DNA from: Reichenbachiella sp.
Lineage (GTDB): Bacteria; Bacteroidota; Bacteroidia; Cytophagales; Cyclobacteriaceae
Length of the DNA: 64,000 bases
Reading direction: 5' to 3'
Assembly (NCBI RefSeq): GCF_033344935.1
Contig: NZ_JAWPMM010000001.1
Coordinates: forward strand, 3,396,001 to 3,460,000
The position numbers and the translations under genes are program-made. Positions 44,087-53,803 of this stretch are shown here, piece after piece (within the stretch, counting starts at the first letter, position 1; the number at the start of each line of letters is the position of its first letter). Below the pieces are notes generated by a model. It was not told the origin of the DNA. It did no database searches and saw only the letters and a program-made list of their open reading frames with translations.

Positions 44087-46108
44087 TTAAGATTCAGCTC
44101 CTTCAGCAGCTTCACCTTTATCTTCTTCTTTCTTAGCAGCAGCCTTCTTAGGGGCAGCTTTCTTAGCAGCAGGCTTAGTAGCGCTAGCTTCCATTTGCTC
44201 TTTCAATGCAGAAAGTGCCGCGATATCTCCCATAGTAGATTTCTCAGAATCAGCGTTTACTTTGTCTACTCCTTTGCTCTTAGCTGCAGCTTTCTTCTTA
44301 GGTGCTGGAGCTTTCTCCACTACCTCGTCAGAGTAAGTTGCTACGTGAGACAAAGTGATCTTCTTGTCATCCTTAGAGAAGTCAACTACTACGAAGTCTA
44401 GGCTATCACCAATTGCTGGCTTAGAACCGTCTTCCTTCTTCATGTTCTTAGTAGAAGCGAATCCTTCTAGACCGTAAGGCAATTCAAGAATTGAACCTTT
44501 GTCGATGATGTTAGTCACTGTACACTTGTGAGAAGTTCCTCTTGCGAATACTGTTTCGAAAGTATCCCAAGGGTTTTCTTCCAATTGCTTGTGACCTAGT
44601 GCCAATCTTCTGTTGTCTACGTCAAGCTCAAGTACTCTTACTTCTAGCTCTTCGTTTACATTGATGAATTCAGAAGGGTGTTTCACTTTCTTAGTCCAAG
44701 ACAAATCAGATACGTGAACCAAACCGTCGATACCTTCTTCAAGCTCGATGAACAATCCGAAGTTTGTCAAGTTTCTCACGATTCCTTTGTGATCTGTACC
44801 TACAGCGTATTTAGTCAATACGTCCTGCTTAGTCCAAGGATCTTCAGTCAATTGCTTGATACCTAGAGACATTTTTCTTTCGTCTCTATCGATCGTCAAT
44901 ACTACAGCTTCTAGCTCATCACCAATGTTGATGAAATCTTGAGGGTTTCTCAAGTGCTGAGACCATGACATTTCAGAAACGTGAATCAAACCTTCAACGC
45001 CAGGCTGGATTTCCAAGAACGCACCGTAATCCGCTACATTCACAATCTTACCTTTCACTTTAGATCCGATTTCAACAGTTTTGTCTAGTGAATCCCATGG
45101 GTGCTCTGACAACTGCTTCATACCCAAAGAAATTCTCTTCTTGTCGTCGTCGAAATCAAGAACAACAACATTTACTTTCTCATCCAGATTCAATACTTCT
45201 TCTGGGTGATTTACTCTACCCCAAGAGATATCAGTAATGTGAAGTAGACCATCTACACCTCCAAGATCGATGAATACACCGAAATTGGTCATGTTTTTGA
45301 TCACACCTTCAAGTACCTGACCTTTTTCAAGGTTCTCAAGGATTTGAGCTTTTTGTTTTTCGAGATCTTTCTCAATCAAGATTTTGTGAGAAACAACCAC
45401 GTTATCGTTAGTGTAGTTGATTTTCACAACTTTCACTTCCATTTTCTTATCTACGAAGATATCGAAGTCTCTGATAGGCTTCACGTCGATCTGAGAACCT
45501 GGCAAGAACGCCTCGATTCCATAGATATCCACGATCAAACCACCTTTGGTTCTTCTCTTCACCATACCGTCGATGACCAAATCCTCGTCGGCAGACTTTT
45601 GGATTTTTTCCCATGCACCAACGATCTTCGCTTTCTTTCTAGAAAGAACCAACTGACCATTGTTGTCTTCTTGCTCTTCGATGTAAACTTCTACAGTATC
45701 ACCAGGCTTAAGGTCCGGTGTATCTCTGAATTCTGACGCTGATACCAACCCATCAGATTTGAATCCAATGTTTAAGATCACGTCTCTTGAAGTCATACTC
45801 ACAACAGTACCTTCTACTACCTGCTTTTCTTCGATAGTATTTAAGCTATCTCCGTAAAGTGCTTCAAGATCTTCTCTTTGCTTTTTGTTGTATCCGTCTC
45901 CGAATCCTTTTGGCTGAACATTGTCCCAGTCAAATTCTTCTTCGTCTTCTACAACAGCCACTTCAGTCTTAGGAGCTTTTGTTGCTTTCTTCTCAGCCTT
46001 AGGTGCTTCTTCTTTTACCTCTTCAGTAGGCGCAGCAGCAGTTTCTTCTACTACAGCTTCTTTAGCTGCTTCAGTTGACTGATTTTCTAATTCTTCTTTA
46101 TTTTCCAT
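44087..46108 (-). CDS. rpsA: 30S ribosomal protein S1
   Basis: This 673-residue protein has six S1 (OB-fold) repeats between about residues 95 and 605. They include EGTVVSMTSRDVILNIGFKS, KNMTNFGVFIDLGGVDGLLH, IVNVADYGAFLEIQPGVEGL, RNLTNFGLFIELEEGIDGLV and the most divergent, last TNIIDKGSILELPYGLEGFA. It helps mRNA bind the small subunit. Two low-complexity additions flank the core. The N-terminal tail is rich in Ala, Glu and Lys (residues 1-60), and the C-terminal tail has AAKKAAPKKAAAKKEEDKGE, making it longer than the E. coli protein of 557 residues. Such tails are common in Bacteroidota S1. Confidence 0.96.
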   Translation of the reverse strand: MENKEELENQSTEAAKEAVVEETAAAPTEEVKEEAPKAEKKATKAPKTEVAVVEDEEEFDWDNVQPKGFGDGYNKKQREDLEALYGDSLNTIEEKQVVEGTVVSMTSRDVILNIGFKSDGLVSASEFRDTPDLKPGDTVEVYIEEQEDNNGQLVLSRKKAKIVGAWEKIQKSADEDLVIDGMVKRRTKGGLIVDIYGIEAFLPGSQIDVKPIRDFDIFVDKKMEVKVVKINYTNDNVVVSHKILIEKDLEKQKAQILENLEKGQVLEGVIKNMTNFGVFIDLGGVDGLLHITDISWGRVNHPEEVLNLDEKVNVVVLDFDDDKKRISLGMKQLSEHPWDSLDKTVEIGSKVKGKIVNVADYGAFLEIQPGVEGLIHVSEMSWSQHLRNPQDFINIGDELEAVVLTIDRDERKMSLGIKQLTEDPWTKQDVLTKYAVGTDHKGIVRNLTNFGLFIELEEGIDGLVHVSDLSWTKKVKHPSEFINVNEELEVRVLELDVDNRRLALGHKQLEENPWDTFETVFARGTSHKCTVTNIIDKGSILELPYGLEGFASTKNMKKEDGSKPAIGDSLDFVVVDFSKDDKKITLSHVATYSDEVVEKAPAPKKKAAAKSKGVDKVNADSEKSTMGDIAALSALKEQMEASATKPAAKKAAPKKAAAKKEEDKGEAAEGAES

Positions 46109-46212
46109 TATAATGTGAGTCCTGATTTACAGCGTCATTCCGGACTCGGAAAATGCGCCATTTTGTTTGTGTTTTTCTCGACTCATCGAGACCCATTCAC
46201 TCGAATGGAGCG

Positions 46213-46245
46213 CAAAGATAGGTATTTATATATTTTAATGCACAA
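46213..46245 (-). promoter_or_regulatory. Bacteroidota-type promoter of rpsA
   Basis: The minus strand carries TATCTTTG (46213-46220), an exact TAnnTTTG -7 element, with TTG (46243-46245) 22 nt upstream as the -33 element. Transcription would start near 46207, giving a leader of about 100 nt before the rpsA ATG. Confidence 0.75.
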
Positions 46246-46338
46246 TTAATACTTAAAATCAGGACGAATATCACTTCTTATTAAAGTGGTTGTTTTCTTG
46301 AATCATCTTTTGGTATTAATTTGCTGAAAAATCCACTT

Positions 46339-47190
46339 ATGAAAATAATTGAATGCCCCCGAGACGCCATGCAAGGATTGCATGAATTTGTACCTACAGA
46401 ACTCAAAGTCAAGTACATCAACGAATTGCTCAAGGTGGGATTCGACACCATAGATTTTGGAAGCTTCGTTTCTCCAAAGGCCATTCCTCAACTAAAGGAC
46501 ACAGCTGAAGTGCTGGCCCATCTGGATTTAGACCATACCCAATCAAAACTACTGGCTATCATCGCCAATACCCGTGGCGCACATGATGCTTGTGAACATG
46601 AACAAATAGACTACTTAGGCTTTCCTCTTTCGCTATCAGAGACTTTTCAGCAGCGCAACACCAACAAGAGCATAGCCGAAGCATTCGAACAAATCAACAT
46701 CATACAGGACCTTTGTCACGATCACAACAAAACATTGGTCACCTATCTTTCTATGGGATTTGGTAATCCTTATGGGGATCCTTATGAAATGCCTTATGTC
46801 TCAGAGTTTATATCCAAACTGAAAGCAATGGATGTTAGAATTATTTCTCTTGCTGATACGATCGGTGTTTCTAATCCAGAAAACATTACAACTTTATTCA
46901 AGAGCATAACGAACGAATTTGAAGGCATCGAATTTGGGGTGCATTTACATTCTGACCTAGATACGGCAGTTGAGAAAATTGACGCCGCATACAAAGCTGG
47001 GTGTCGAAGATTTGATGGAGCCATCAACGGATTTGGTGGTTGCCCAATGGCTGAAGACAAGCTCGTTGGGAATATTGCCACCGAAACCATGCTCGCTTAT
47101 TTCGAACAACACAACATTGATATCAAATATGATAAAAAAGTATTTGAACATGTGTTGAACATGGCTCCTGAGGTATTCTTAGGCAGATAG
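46339..47190 (+). CDS. Hydroxymethylglutaryl-CoA lyase
   Basis: This 283-residue TIM-barrel enzyme cleaves HMG-CoA to acetyl-CoA and acetoacetate in leucine and ketone-body metabolism. The family motifs are present. ECPRDAMQG carries the catalytic Arg, IDFGSFVSPKAIPQ the strand 2 region, GVHLHSDLD the metal-binding His pair, and NGFGGCPMAEDKLVGN the flexible loop with the catalytic Cys. The longer frame begins with TTG at 46321, but the ATG at 46339 is preferred because the family signature starts at once (MKIIECPRD). It converges with dprA, with a 13-bp gap. Confidence 0.88.
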   Translation: MKIIECPRDAMQGLHEFVPTELKVKYINELLKVGFDTIDFGSFVSPKAIPQLKDTAEVLAHLDLDHTQSKLLAIIANTRGAHDACEHEQIDYLGFPLSLSETFQQRNTNKSIAEAFEQINIIQDLCHDHNKTLVTYLSMGFGNPYGDPYEMPYVSEFISKLKAMDVRIISLADTIGVSNPENITTLFKSITNEFEGIEFGVHLHSDLDTAVEKIDAAYKAGCRRFDGAINGFGGCPMAEDKLVGNIATETMLAYFEQHNIDIKYDKKVFEHVLNMAPEVFLGR

Positions 47191-47203
47191 TCTCAATTAA
47201 TAA

Positions 47204-48310
47204 TCAGACCCTCATATACCTCTTGCCCGGCAAGGATTTAACCAACCCAGCAAATTCCAACGTCAACAAATGACTCACTGCTTCATGCACATTGATTTGA
47301 GTCTTCCAGCTCAGTTCATCCAGGTGCAGGCCGGTTTTAAACTCCTCAAGCACTGATATAATTTTACGCTCTGACTCTCCATAAGCACTTAAATCTACAA
47401 CAGGTTTTACAGGTTTAGACTCGCCTTTTTCCCAGCCTAACAGATACTCCAAATCTTTTATGCCTGTGAATATATTGGCCTTCTGAGCACGAATGAGCGC
47501 ATTGCACCCTTCTGAGTATTTACTTTCAAGGTCCCCTGGAACTGCAAAAACTTCTCGGTTGTACGAGTAAGCAATATTAGCTGTAATCAAAGCTCCACCC
47601 TTGTTTGCCGCCTCTACTACAATAAGCGCCTCCGTCATTCCAGCAATGATTCGATTTCTTAAAGGGAAATTATGAGGGTCTGGCTTAGTTCCTGGTGGAT
47701 ATTCACTAATCCATCCACCTCCATCTTCTAGCATTTCCAGGGCACTCTTCTTGTGGACTGATGGATAGATTTTATCCAACCCACCGGCCAACACCGCTAC
47801 CGTTGGTAAATCATTCTTAAGTGCACCTCGATGTGCAGCTATATCAATACCATAGGCGAGGCCACTCACTACAACAGCATTGTGAGGCACTAATTCTTCG
47901 ACTATTTTTTCTGTGATTTGTTTACCATAATTAGTAGCATTTCGCGTCCCCACAATCCCAATCATTTTTGATTCCGAAAAACTCGACTTTCCTTTAGTAT
48001 AAATCAATAGGGGCGCATCATTCACTGACTTGAGTCTCTCTGGAAAATCTGCATGAAAATATGGGACAATTTCAATCTTTTGCTTTTCGCAATCTTGAAT
48101 AATTGCTTCTGCCTGCTTAATGAAACTCCCTGAAGTGAGTGCTTTGATTGTCTTTTCACCAATGTTGGGAATCTTAAGCAAGGCTCCTTTCTTTTCTGAG
48201 AAAATAGCAGAGGCAGACCCACAATAACTGATCAACTGTTTAGCCAAAACATCGCCAATGCCAGGCGTGAGTTTCAGCGCCAGCACATAGCTGTTTTCGT
48301 TTTCATTCAT
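47204..48310 (-). CDS. dprA: DNA-processing protein DprA
   Basis: This 368-residue protein protects incoming single-stranded DNA and loads RecA during transformation. The N-terminal HhH/SAM-like region (about 10-65, TPGIGDVLAKQLISYCGSAS) precedes the Rossmann-like domain (about 95-300) with GIVGTRNATNYGK, VVSGLAYGIDIAAHRGAL, GGGWISEYPPGTKPDPHNFP and NRIIAGMTEALIVVEA. The C-terminal winged-helix domain (about 310-368) is present. The length and layout are standard. Confidence 0.95.
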   Translation of the reverse strand: MNENENSYVLALKLTPGIGDVLAKQLISYCGSASAIFSEKKGALLKIPNIGEKTIKALTSGSFIKQAEAIIQDCEKQKIEIVPYFHADFPERLKSVNDAPLLIYTKGKSSFSESKMIGIVGTRNATNYGKQITEKIVEELVPHNAVVVSGLAYGIDIAAHRGALKNDLPTVAVLAGGLDKIYPSVHKKSALEMLEDGGGWISEYPPGTKPDPHNFPLRNRIIAGMTEALIVVEAANKGGALITANIAYSYNREVFAVPGDLESKYSEGCNALIRAQKANIFTGIKDLEYLLGWEKGESKPVKPVVDLSAYGESERKIISVLEEFKTGLHLDELSWKTQINVHEAVSHLLTLEFAGLVKSLPGKRYMRV

Positions 48311-48350
48311 AGAATGAAAAAAATTAATAATTCAACAAAAATTTAGCTAA

Positions 48351-48695
48351 TTAACTTCTCTGAATGCTGTCGCGTAATTCTGAAAGAAATCCACGAATAT
48401 TTTTAAGTGATTGAATCATATCAATCTTCTCCATAGCTGCATTGGCATCATTTTTAATAAAATCTCTTGCCCCATGGAGGGTATAACCTTTCTCTTTTAC
48501 CAGATGATAAATCATCTTTATTTTTTTGATATCCTCCGGAGTGAACTGCCTGTTCCCCTTACGGTTCTTCTTAGGATTAATGATATCAAACTCTGTTTCC
48601 CAAAAGCGAATGAGTGAAGTAGCTACACCTAAATCATCGGCTACTTCGCCAATGGTGTAATATCTTTTCGTTATTTCCTTTTCTTTGTACGGCAC
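48351..48695 (-). CDS. MerR-family transcriptional regulator
   Basis: This small regulator has a winged-helix DNA-binding domain at the N-terminus (YYTIGEVADDLGVATSLIRF, then WETEF). The longest frame runs to 48737, but that would overlap the upstream CapA-like gene. The GTG at 48695 gives MPYKEKEITKRYYTIGEV, the usual start for this Bacteroidota family, and lies 4 bp after the upstream stop. The product is 114 residues and shorter than effector-sensing MerR proteins, so no ligand domain can be seen. It resembles the short MerR-like proteins conserved beside M23 or envelope genes. Confidence 0.85.
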   Translation of the reverse strand: MPYKEKEITKRYYTIGEVADDLGVATSLIRFWETEFDIINPKKNRKGNRQFTPEDIKKIKMIYHLVKEKGYTLHGARDFIKNDANAAMEKIDMIQSLKNIRGFLSELRDSIQRS

Positions 48696-48699
48696 AGTT

Positions 48700-49887
48700 C
48701 TAGCGGTTAAGATAGGTAATAAAACCTGAATCGTCAATCAATAAATTACTTTCGGGAAAATCTTTTTTAGTCAACTCCCTGATCTTCGAAATGGCTCGTT
48801 TTTTAGAGTCAATTTTTGGTCCACCCGCCCCTAGCTGGACGATTGGAATCAACTGACCTCTTAGAAATTTACCTTCCGAATTAGTTTCTACTTTCACTAT
48901 AGGTGCAATGCCATTCACACCTCTTAAATTAAACCTTCCATAGGTACAAAAATTACCCATACTGTAGGTTATAAATCGCTCATTATATACTTCAATCGCT
49001 CTAGACACATGAGGTCCATGCCCAAAGATCACATCTGCTCCATGATCAATCATTAAATGAGCAAACTCGTATACATTGCCTCTGTTTTCACCATAAAACA
49101 TTTCTGTTTTTCTGGTTACATGTTCATGTTTTGACCCCTCGGCTCCGGCATGAAAAGACACGATCACAACATCCACCAGTGAGTCCAACTGCTCAACTAA
49201 CGCTATAGCTTTTTCCTGATTGTGAATACTCACGGTTCCAATATTAGGAGAAAACGCCACCATCCCATACCGCATGCCATCTACCATAAAAGTCGTGGTA
49301 GGTGCAGTTAACAATCCGGCATAATTAATCCCTAAAGAATCTAAAGATCTCATCGTATTGTCTCGCCCAGGTTGGCCGAAATCGCCAGCGTGATTGTTAG
49401 CCAAACTTACCACATCAAACCCTGCCACTACAAGATTATTTAGATAGGATTCAGGTGAACGAAATAAATAACACACTTTTGGGTTTCTGCATTTTTTTTG
49501 ATCTCCGCCTTCGTTCAAAATGACTCCTTCGAGGTTTCCAAAAGTGACATCTGCTTGACGCAAAGTATCAGATACCTCTAGCCAAAGATCCTTTCCATCA
49601 TTCCCTGGCAAATATCTTTCAGATGGAAAATTTGTCCCCATCATAATATCACCTACTCCTATCAAAGTCAGGGTATCTTTAATCACACGGGTCAATGCTA
49701 TTTCTACTTCTTCATCCAAAGAGTATAAAGTATCCAATTCGGCTGTTATCCAATATTTCGGCTCAAGTAAAGTTGAATCAATGGCCACAGTCTCTACCTC
49801 AACAGGTAAAGTCGAAACCACTTTTTGCGACTTACAAGCCATCATCAGCAGGGTGATAGAAAATACATAGAATAGATTTCTAAGCAT
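48700..49887 (-). CDS. CapA-family (metallophosphatase-like) lipoprotein
   Basis: This 395-residue protein has a lipoprotein signal peptide with lipobox MMAC (Cys18). The body follows the PGA_cap/CapA family. TLIGVGDIMMGTNFP, FGNLEGVI, SLANNHAGDFGQPG, VIVSFHAGAEGSKHEHV and GHGPHVSRAIE carry the Asp, Asn and His residues typical of the calcineurin-like metal site. CapA proteins are linked to poly-gamma-glutamate capsule synthesis, but no capB or capC lies nearby, so the substrate is open. Confidence 0.87.
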   Translation of the reverse strand: MLRNLFYVFSITLLMMACKSQKVVSTLPVEVETVAIDSTLLEPKYWITAELDTLYSLDEEVEIALTRVIKDTLTLIGVGDIMMGTNFPSERYLPGNDGKDLWLEVSDTLRQADVTFGNLEGVILNEGGDQKKCRNPKVCYLFRSPESYLNNLVVAGFDVVSLANNHAGDFGQPGRDNTMRSLDSLGINYAGLLTAPTTTFMVDGMRYGMVAFSPNIGTVSIHNQEKAIALVEQLDSLVDVVIVSFHAGAEGSKHEHVTRKTEMFYGENRGNVYEFAHLMIDHGADVIFGHGPHVSRAIEVYNERFITYSMGNFCTYGRFNLRGVNGIAPIVKVETNSEGKFLRGQLIPIVQLGAGGPKIDSKKRAISKIRELTKKDFPESNLLIDDSGFITYLNR

Positions 49888-49967
49888 TTTCCAAAATTAG
49901 AATTGACCCGGGACTTAGTCGCCATGAAGAGGTCAGAAGTTTTCCACATTAGACCCACAGGTATAAA

Positions 49968-49995
49968 AAAACCTAGACTGAACAGTCGAGGTTTT
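49968..49995 (-). terminator. Rho-independent terminator of the M23 peptidase gene
   Basis: Arms 49968-49979 and 49984-49995 form a 12-bp stem with one mismatch and a 4-nt loop. A T-run follows on the minus strand. It lies 20 bp past the M23 stop. Confidence 0.75.
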
Positions 49996-50015
49996 AATTT
50001 ATTTTTTTGAATGAA

Positions 50016-50999
50016 TTAAAAATCACCTAAAGCTTGATTTTCAATTGAAGCTAACCTTAGTATCTCTTCATATTCCGTTGGATTCAAATCTTGGTGGAAA
50101 TAATGAACCGGGTTAATGATTTTACCATCCTTTCTTACTTCGTAGTGCAAATGAGGAGCGGTTGATCGTCCAGAGTTTCCAACATATCCAATGCACTCGC
50201 CCCTTTTTACCTTTTGTCCTTTTTTCACATTAAACATTTCCATATGTGCATACTTAGTCACATAGCCATACCCATGATCAATTTCAACCTGTCGGCCATA
50301 TCCTCCCAAACTTACATTAACTCGCTGTACAACTCCATCTCCAGTTGCATATATGGGTGTTCCCTTTGGGGCAGAAAAATCTATTCCAGGGTGCAATTTT
50401 CTAACCTTTAAAATTGGATGTATTCTCATACCATACCCAGAAGACAACCTCTTCAGCTCATCATTGGATACTGGTTGAATAGCTGGAATAGCTGCGAAGA
50501 AATTGTCCTTATTGGCTGCCATATCCAATAGTTCATCATAAGATTTCGTTTGAATATACATCTGCTTCTTCAGTTTATCTAAAGTTTGGTGCAGCTCAAT
50601 AACCAAATCTTCCTTTTCCAAATTCTTGCTCGTGATCTCTCTATAGCGATTTACCCCTCCTACTCCAGCATCTCTGATAGATGCAGGAATCGGCTCTGCT
50701 TCAAAAATCACTCTGTACACATTATCATCTCGTTCCTGAAGTGACGACAACATATCTGATGCTTCAGCCAATTCGCTCTGCAACAACTCATAATAGTACT
50801 TCAATTCTTCATTCTCCTTTTCTAATCTAGCCTCTACAGGAGATTGAAAATAGAGATTATAGGTGTAGAAAATGCCTACTGCCAAAATCAATGAAAATGA
50901 AAGAAATCCTAATGAATTGAGAACAATGTCCCAAGTAGAAACTTTTACGCGTTCGTACTTACAAGATTCGGTATCGTAATAGTATTTTATTCTAGCCAT
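50016..50999 (-). CDS. M23-family metallopeptidase, membrane-anchored
   Basis: This 327-residue protein probably cuts peptidoglycan cross-links in the periplasm. A single transmembrane helix lies at about 28-48 (SLGFLSFSLILAVGIFYTY), followed by a coiled coil (about 58-160). The LytM/M23 domain (about 185-305) has the Zn ligands in LHPGIDFSAPKG, and HLHYEVRKDG supplies the catalytic and metal His residues. The layout matches the NlpD/EnvC-like cell-separation proteins. The start is divergent from alaS across 160 bp. Confidence 0.9.
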   Translation of the reverse strand: MARIKYYYDTESCKYERVKVSTWDIVLNSLGFLSFSLILAVGIFYTYNLYFQSPVEARLEKENEELKYYYELLQSELAEASDMLSSLQERDDNVYRVIFEAEPIPASIRDAGVGGVNRYREITSKNLEKEDLVIELHQTLDKLKKQMYIQTKSYDELLDMAANKDNFFAAIPAIQPVSNDELKRLSSGYGMRIHPILKVRKLHPGIDFSAPKGTPIYATGDGVVQRVNVSLGGYGRQVEIDHGYGYVTKYAHMEMFNVKKGQKVKRGECIGYVGNSGRSTAPHLHYEVRKDGKIINPVHYFHQDLNPTEYEEILRLASIENQALGDF

Positions 51000-51016
51000 A
51001 TTAAATCAGAATATCC

Positions 51017-51024
51017 TAACTTTG
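51017..51024 (+). promoter_or_regulatory. Possible -7 element upstream of alaS
   Basis: TAACTTTG fits the TAnnTTTG consensus exactly and lies about 135 bp before the alaS start, in the M23/alaS divergent gap. No clear TTG lies at the usual upstream distance. Confidence 0.35.
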
Positions 51025-51159
51025 TGCTTCGTTTTTCGGGTGGTCGCTAATATTTCTATTTTTACGGCTTGTTAGCATTACAATTCTGCTCGCAATTTAA
51101 TACATTTTTTTAAATAACAAATAAATTCAATTTTAAGTAATTGAATATCAATAGATTAG

Positions 51160-53796
51160 ATGGAATCGAAAGAAATAAGAAAACGGTTTTTAGAGTTCTT
51201 TGAAAAAAAGCAGCACGAAATAGTGGCTTCAGCCCCTATGGTGATACAAAACGACCCTACATTGATGTTTACTAATGCTGGGATGAACCAATTCAAAGAT
51301 TTCTTCCTAGGTAACTCTGAGCCTTCCTCTAATCGAATAGCAGACACGCAAAAATGCCTTAGAGTTTCGGGTAAGCATAACGATCTCGAAGAAGTAGGCA
51401 TGGATACCTACCACCATACCATGTTTGAAATGCTTGGTAACTGGTCATTTGGAGACTATTTCAAAAAAGAAGCTATCGAATGGGCTTGGGAGTTGCTCAC
51501 TAAAGAGTTTAAACTTCCAGAAGATAGAATGTACGCTTCTGTTTTTGGTGGAGATAAAACCGATGGACTGGAGTTGGATCAAGAAGCTTTCGACTACTGG
51601 AAAGCGATTATTCCAGAAGACCGAATCATTAACGGTTCTAAAAAAGACAACTTTTGGGAAATGGGAGATACAGGACCATGTGGCCCTTGCTCCGAAATTC
51701 ATATCGACCTTAGGTCAGATGAAGAAGTAGCAAAAATTCCAGGGAAAGATTTGGTAAACATGGATCACCCACAAGTGGTGGAAATCTGGAATTTGGTTTT
51801 CATGCAATTCAACAGGCTCGCTGATGGATCATTGAAACCTCTTCCCGCTCAGCATGTGGATACTGGCATGGGCTTCGAAAGATTGGCTATGGCCATTCAA
51901 GACAAGAAGTCTAATTATGATACGGACGTTTTCACTCCTCTAATCAATTTCATAGCTGATAAAGCGCAAGTGAAATATGGTCATGATGAGAAAACAGACA
52001 TCGCTCTACGTGTAATATCTGATCATGTGCGTGCCATATCATTTGCCATAGCAGATGGACAATTGCCATCCAATAACAAAGCAGGCTATGTGATAAGAAG
52101 GATTTTGAGAAGAGCTGTACGTTATGGTTATACTTTCCTGAATTTCAAGGAGCCTTTCTTGCACACACTAGTTCCGCTTTTGGCAGAGCAATTTGATGGA
52201 GTGTTCCCCGAGCTTATCGCGCAGAAAGACTTTATTGGTAAAGTAATCATGGAAGAAGAGTCTTCTTTCTTACGAACACTGGACAAGGGCTTATCTAAAC
52301 TCGACGTTATCATTAATGAAGCGAAAAAAGACAGTAAGGTCATTGATGGCAAGGTAGTATTTGAGCTTTACGACACCTACGGATTTCCATTTGACCTGAC
52401 ATCACTCATCGCTCGTGAAAATGAATTGAGTGTAGATGAAAAAGGTTTCAAAAAAGAAATGGAGGTTCAAAAAAACCGATCTAAGAAAGCGGCTGAGACT
52501 TCGGCTGGTGATTGGATAGAATTGAAACCTATTGAAGAGGTTCAGTTTTTAGGATATGAATCTTTGACTTCAAAATCTAAGATTGTAAAATATCAGGCTG
52601 TTGAAGAAAAAGGAAAGAAACTATTCAAAATAGTTTTAGACCAGACACCTTTCTATGCTGAGAGTGGCGGACAAATAGGCGACACCGGATATATTGCTGA
52701 TGGAGACAAAAAAATCAGCATCATCAATACAAAAAAAGAGAACAACCTCATCGTTCACTTTTCTACAGAATTGCCAGAAAATCTGGAGGCCGAATTTGAG
52801 GCTGTAGTGAATAGTAAGAAAAGAAAGCTTACGGAAAACAATCACAGTGCCACTCACCTACTCCACGCAGCACTGAGACAGGTGCTAGGTACACATGTAC
52901 AGCAAAAAGGCTCTTTGGTGAATGAAAAAGTACTGCGATTTGACTTTTCTCACTTCTCTAAGATGACTGATGAAGAGATTGCCAAAGTAGAGCAAATCGT
53001 CAATCAAAAAATCAGAGAAAACATTTCGCTTGACGAAAAAAGAAATGTACCTATCGGAGAAGCCCAAGAAATGGGCGCCATGGCACTGTTTGGTGAAAAA
53101 TATGGTGATTTCGTACGAGTCATTACATTCGACAAAGACTACTCTGTAGAATTGTGTGGCGGTACACATGTGCCAGCGACTGGTACTATTGGTATGCTCA
53201 AAATCGTATCAGAAGGCTCGGTAGCTGCAGGCGTACGAAGAATAGAAGCCATTACGGCGGACAAAGCAGAAGAATATTACAACAAACAAAATGAGTTGGT
53301 TGCTCAAGTTAATGAGCTACTAAATAATCCAAAAGACACATTGAAAGCGATTGAAGCTTTGGTGAAAGAAAAGCAAGAGCTGACCAAAACCATAGAGACG
53401 ATCAATGCTGAAAAAGCAGGAGCACAGAAAGGCATTTTGCAAAAGGCCATTCAATCTGTCAATGGATACAATGTATTGATCTCAGAAGCACAGTTACCTG
53501 ATGCCGAGGGATTGAAAAAGCTGTCCTTCGAGCTCAAAAACGAAGTAGATAACCTGATAATGATAGTGGCAGCGGATATCGCTGGTAAACCACAAATTTC
53601 AATTATGATTTCTGAAGATTTGGTGAAATCACTAGATCTCCATGCTGGAAACCTAATCAAGGAACTAGCAAAAGAAATCAAAGGCGGCGGTGGGGGTCAG
53701 CCATTTTATGCAACTGCTGGAGGCAAGGACATCAGTGGATTGTCTAATGTGGTAACTAAAGCCAAAGCAATCATAGACGAAAAAACGAATCATTAA
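51160..53796 (+). CDS. alaS: Alanyl-tRNA synthetase
   Basis: This 878-residue class II synthetase charges tRNA-Ala. The catalytic core (1-250) has MFTNAGMNQFKDFFLG and MGDTGPCGPCSEIHID. The editing domain has the zinc motif HSATHLLHAAL and the later CGGTHVPATG, and the C-Ala domain ends in GGGGGQPFYATAGG. The length is standard for the full-length bacterial enzyme. The start at 51160 gives the usual MESKEIRKRFLEFF. It is followed by gatB after 7 bp and probably shares its transcript. Confidence 0.97.
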   Translation: MESKEIRKRFLEFFEKKQHEIVASAPMVIQNDPTLMFTNAGMNQFKDFFLGNSEPSSNRIADTQKCLRVSGKHNDLEEVGMDTYHHTMFEMLGNWSFGDYFKKEAIEWAWELLTKEFKLPEDRMYASVFGGDKTDGLELDQEAFDYWKAIIPEDRIINGSKKDNFWEMGDTGPCGPCSEIHIDLRSDEEVAKIPGKDLVNMDHPQVVEIWNLVFMQFNRLADGSLKPLPAQHVDTGMGFERLAMAIQDKKSNYDTDVFTPLINFIADKAQVKYGHDEKTDIALRVISDHVRAISFAIADGQLPSNNKAGYVIRRILRRAVRYGYTFLNFKEPFLHTLVPLLAEQFDGVFPELIAQKDFIGKVIMEEESSFLRTLDKGLSKLDVIINEAKKDSKVIDGKVVFELYDTYGFPFDLTSLIARENELSVDEKGFKKEMEVQKNRSKKAAETSAGDWIELKPIEEVQFLGYESLTSKSKIVKYQAVEEKGKKLFKIVLDQTPFYAESGGQIGDTGYIADGDKKISIINTKKENNLIVHFSTELPENLEAEFEAVVNSKKRKLTENNHSATHLLHAALRQVLGTHVQQKGSLVNEKVLRFDFSHFSKMTDEEIAKVEQIVNQKIRENISLDEKRNVPIGEAQEMGAMALFGEKYGDFVRVITFDKDYSVELCGGTHVPATGTIGMLKIVSEGSVAAGVRRIEAITADKAEEYYNKQNELVAQVNELLNNPKDTLKAIEALVKEKQELTKTIETINAEKAGAQKGILQKAIQSVNGYNVLISEAQLPDAEGLKKLSFELKNEVDNLIMIVAADIAGKPQISIMISEDLVKSLDLHAGNLIKELAKEIKGGGGGQPFYATAGGKDISGLSNVVTKAKAIIDEKTNH

Positions 53797-53803
53797 TTAG
53801 GTT

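Noticed and set aside
46321-46338. TTG start 6 codons upstream for the HMG-CoA lyase
   Set aside because: The family signature begins directly after the ATG at 46339, so the extension is not needed.
48696-48737. Longer N-terminus of the MerR regulator
   Set aside because: It would overlap the CapA-like gene, and the GTG at 48695 gives the family's usual N-terminus.
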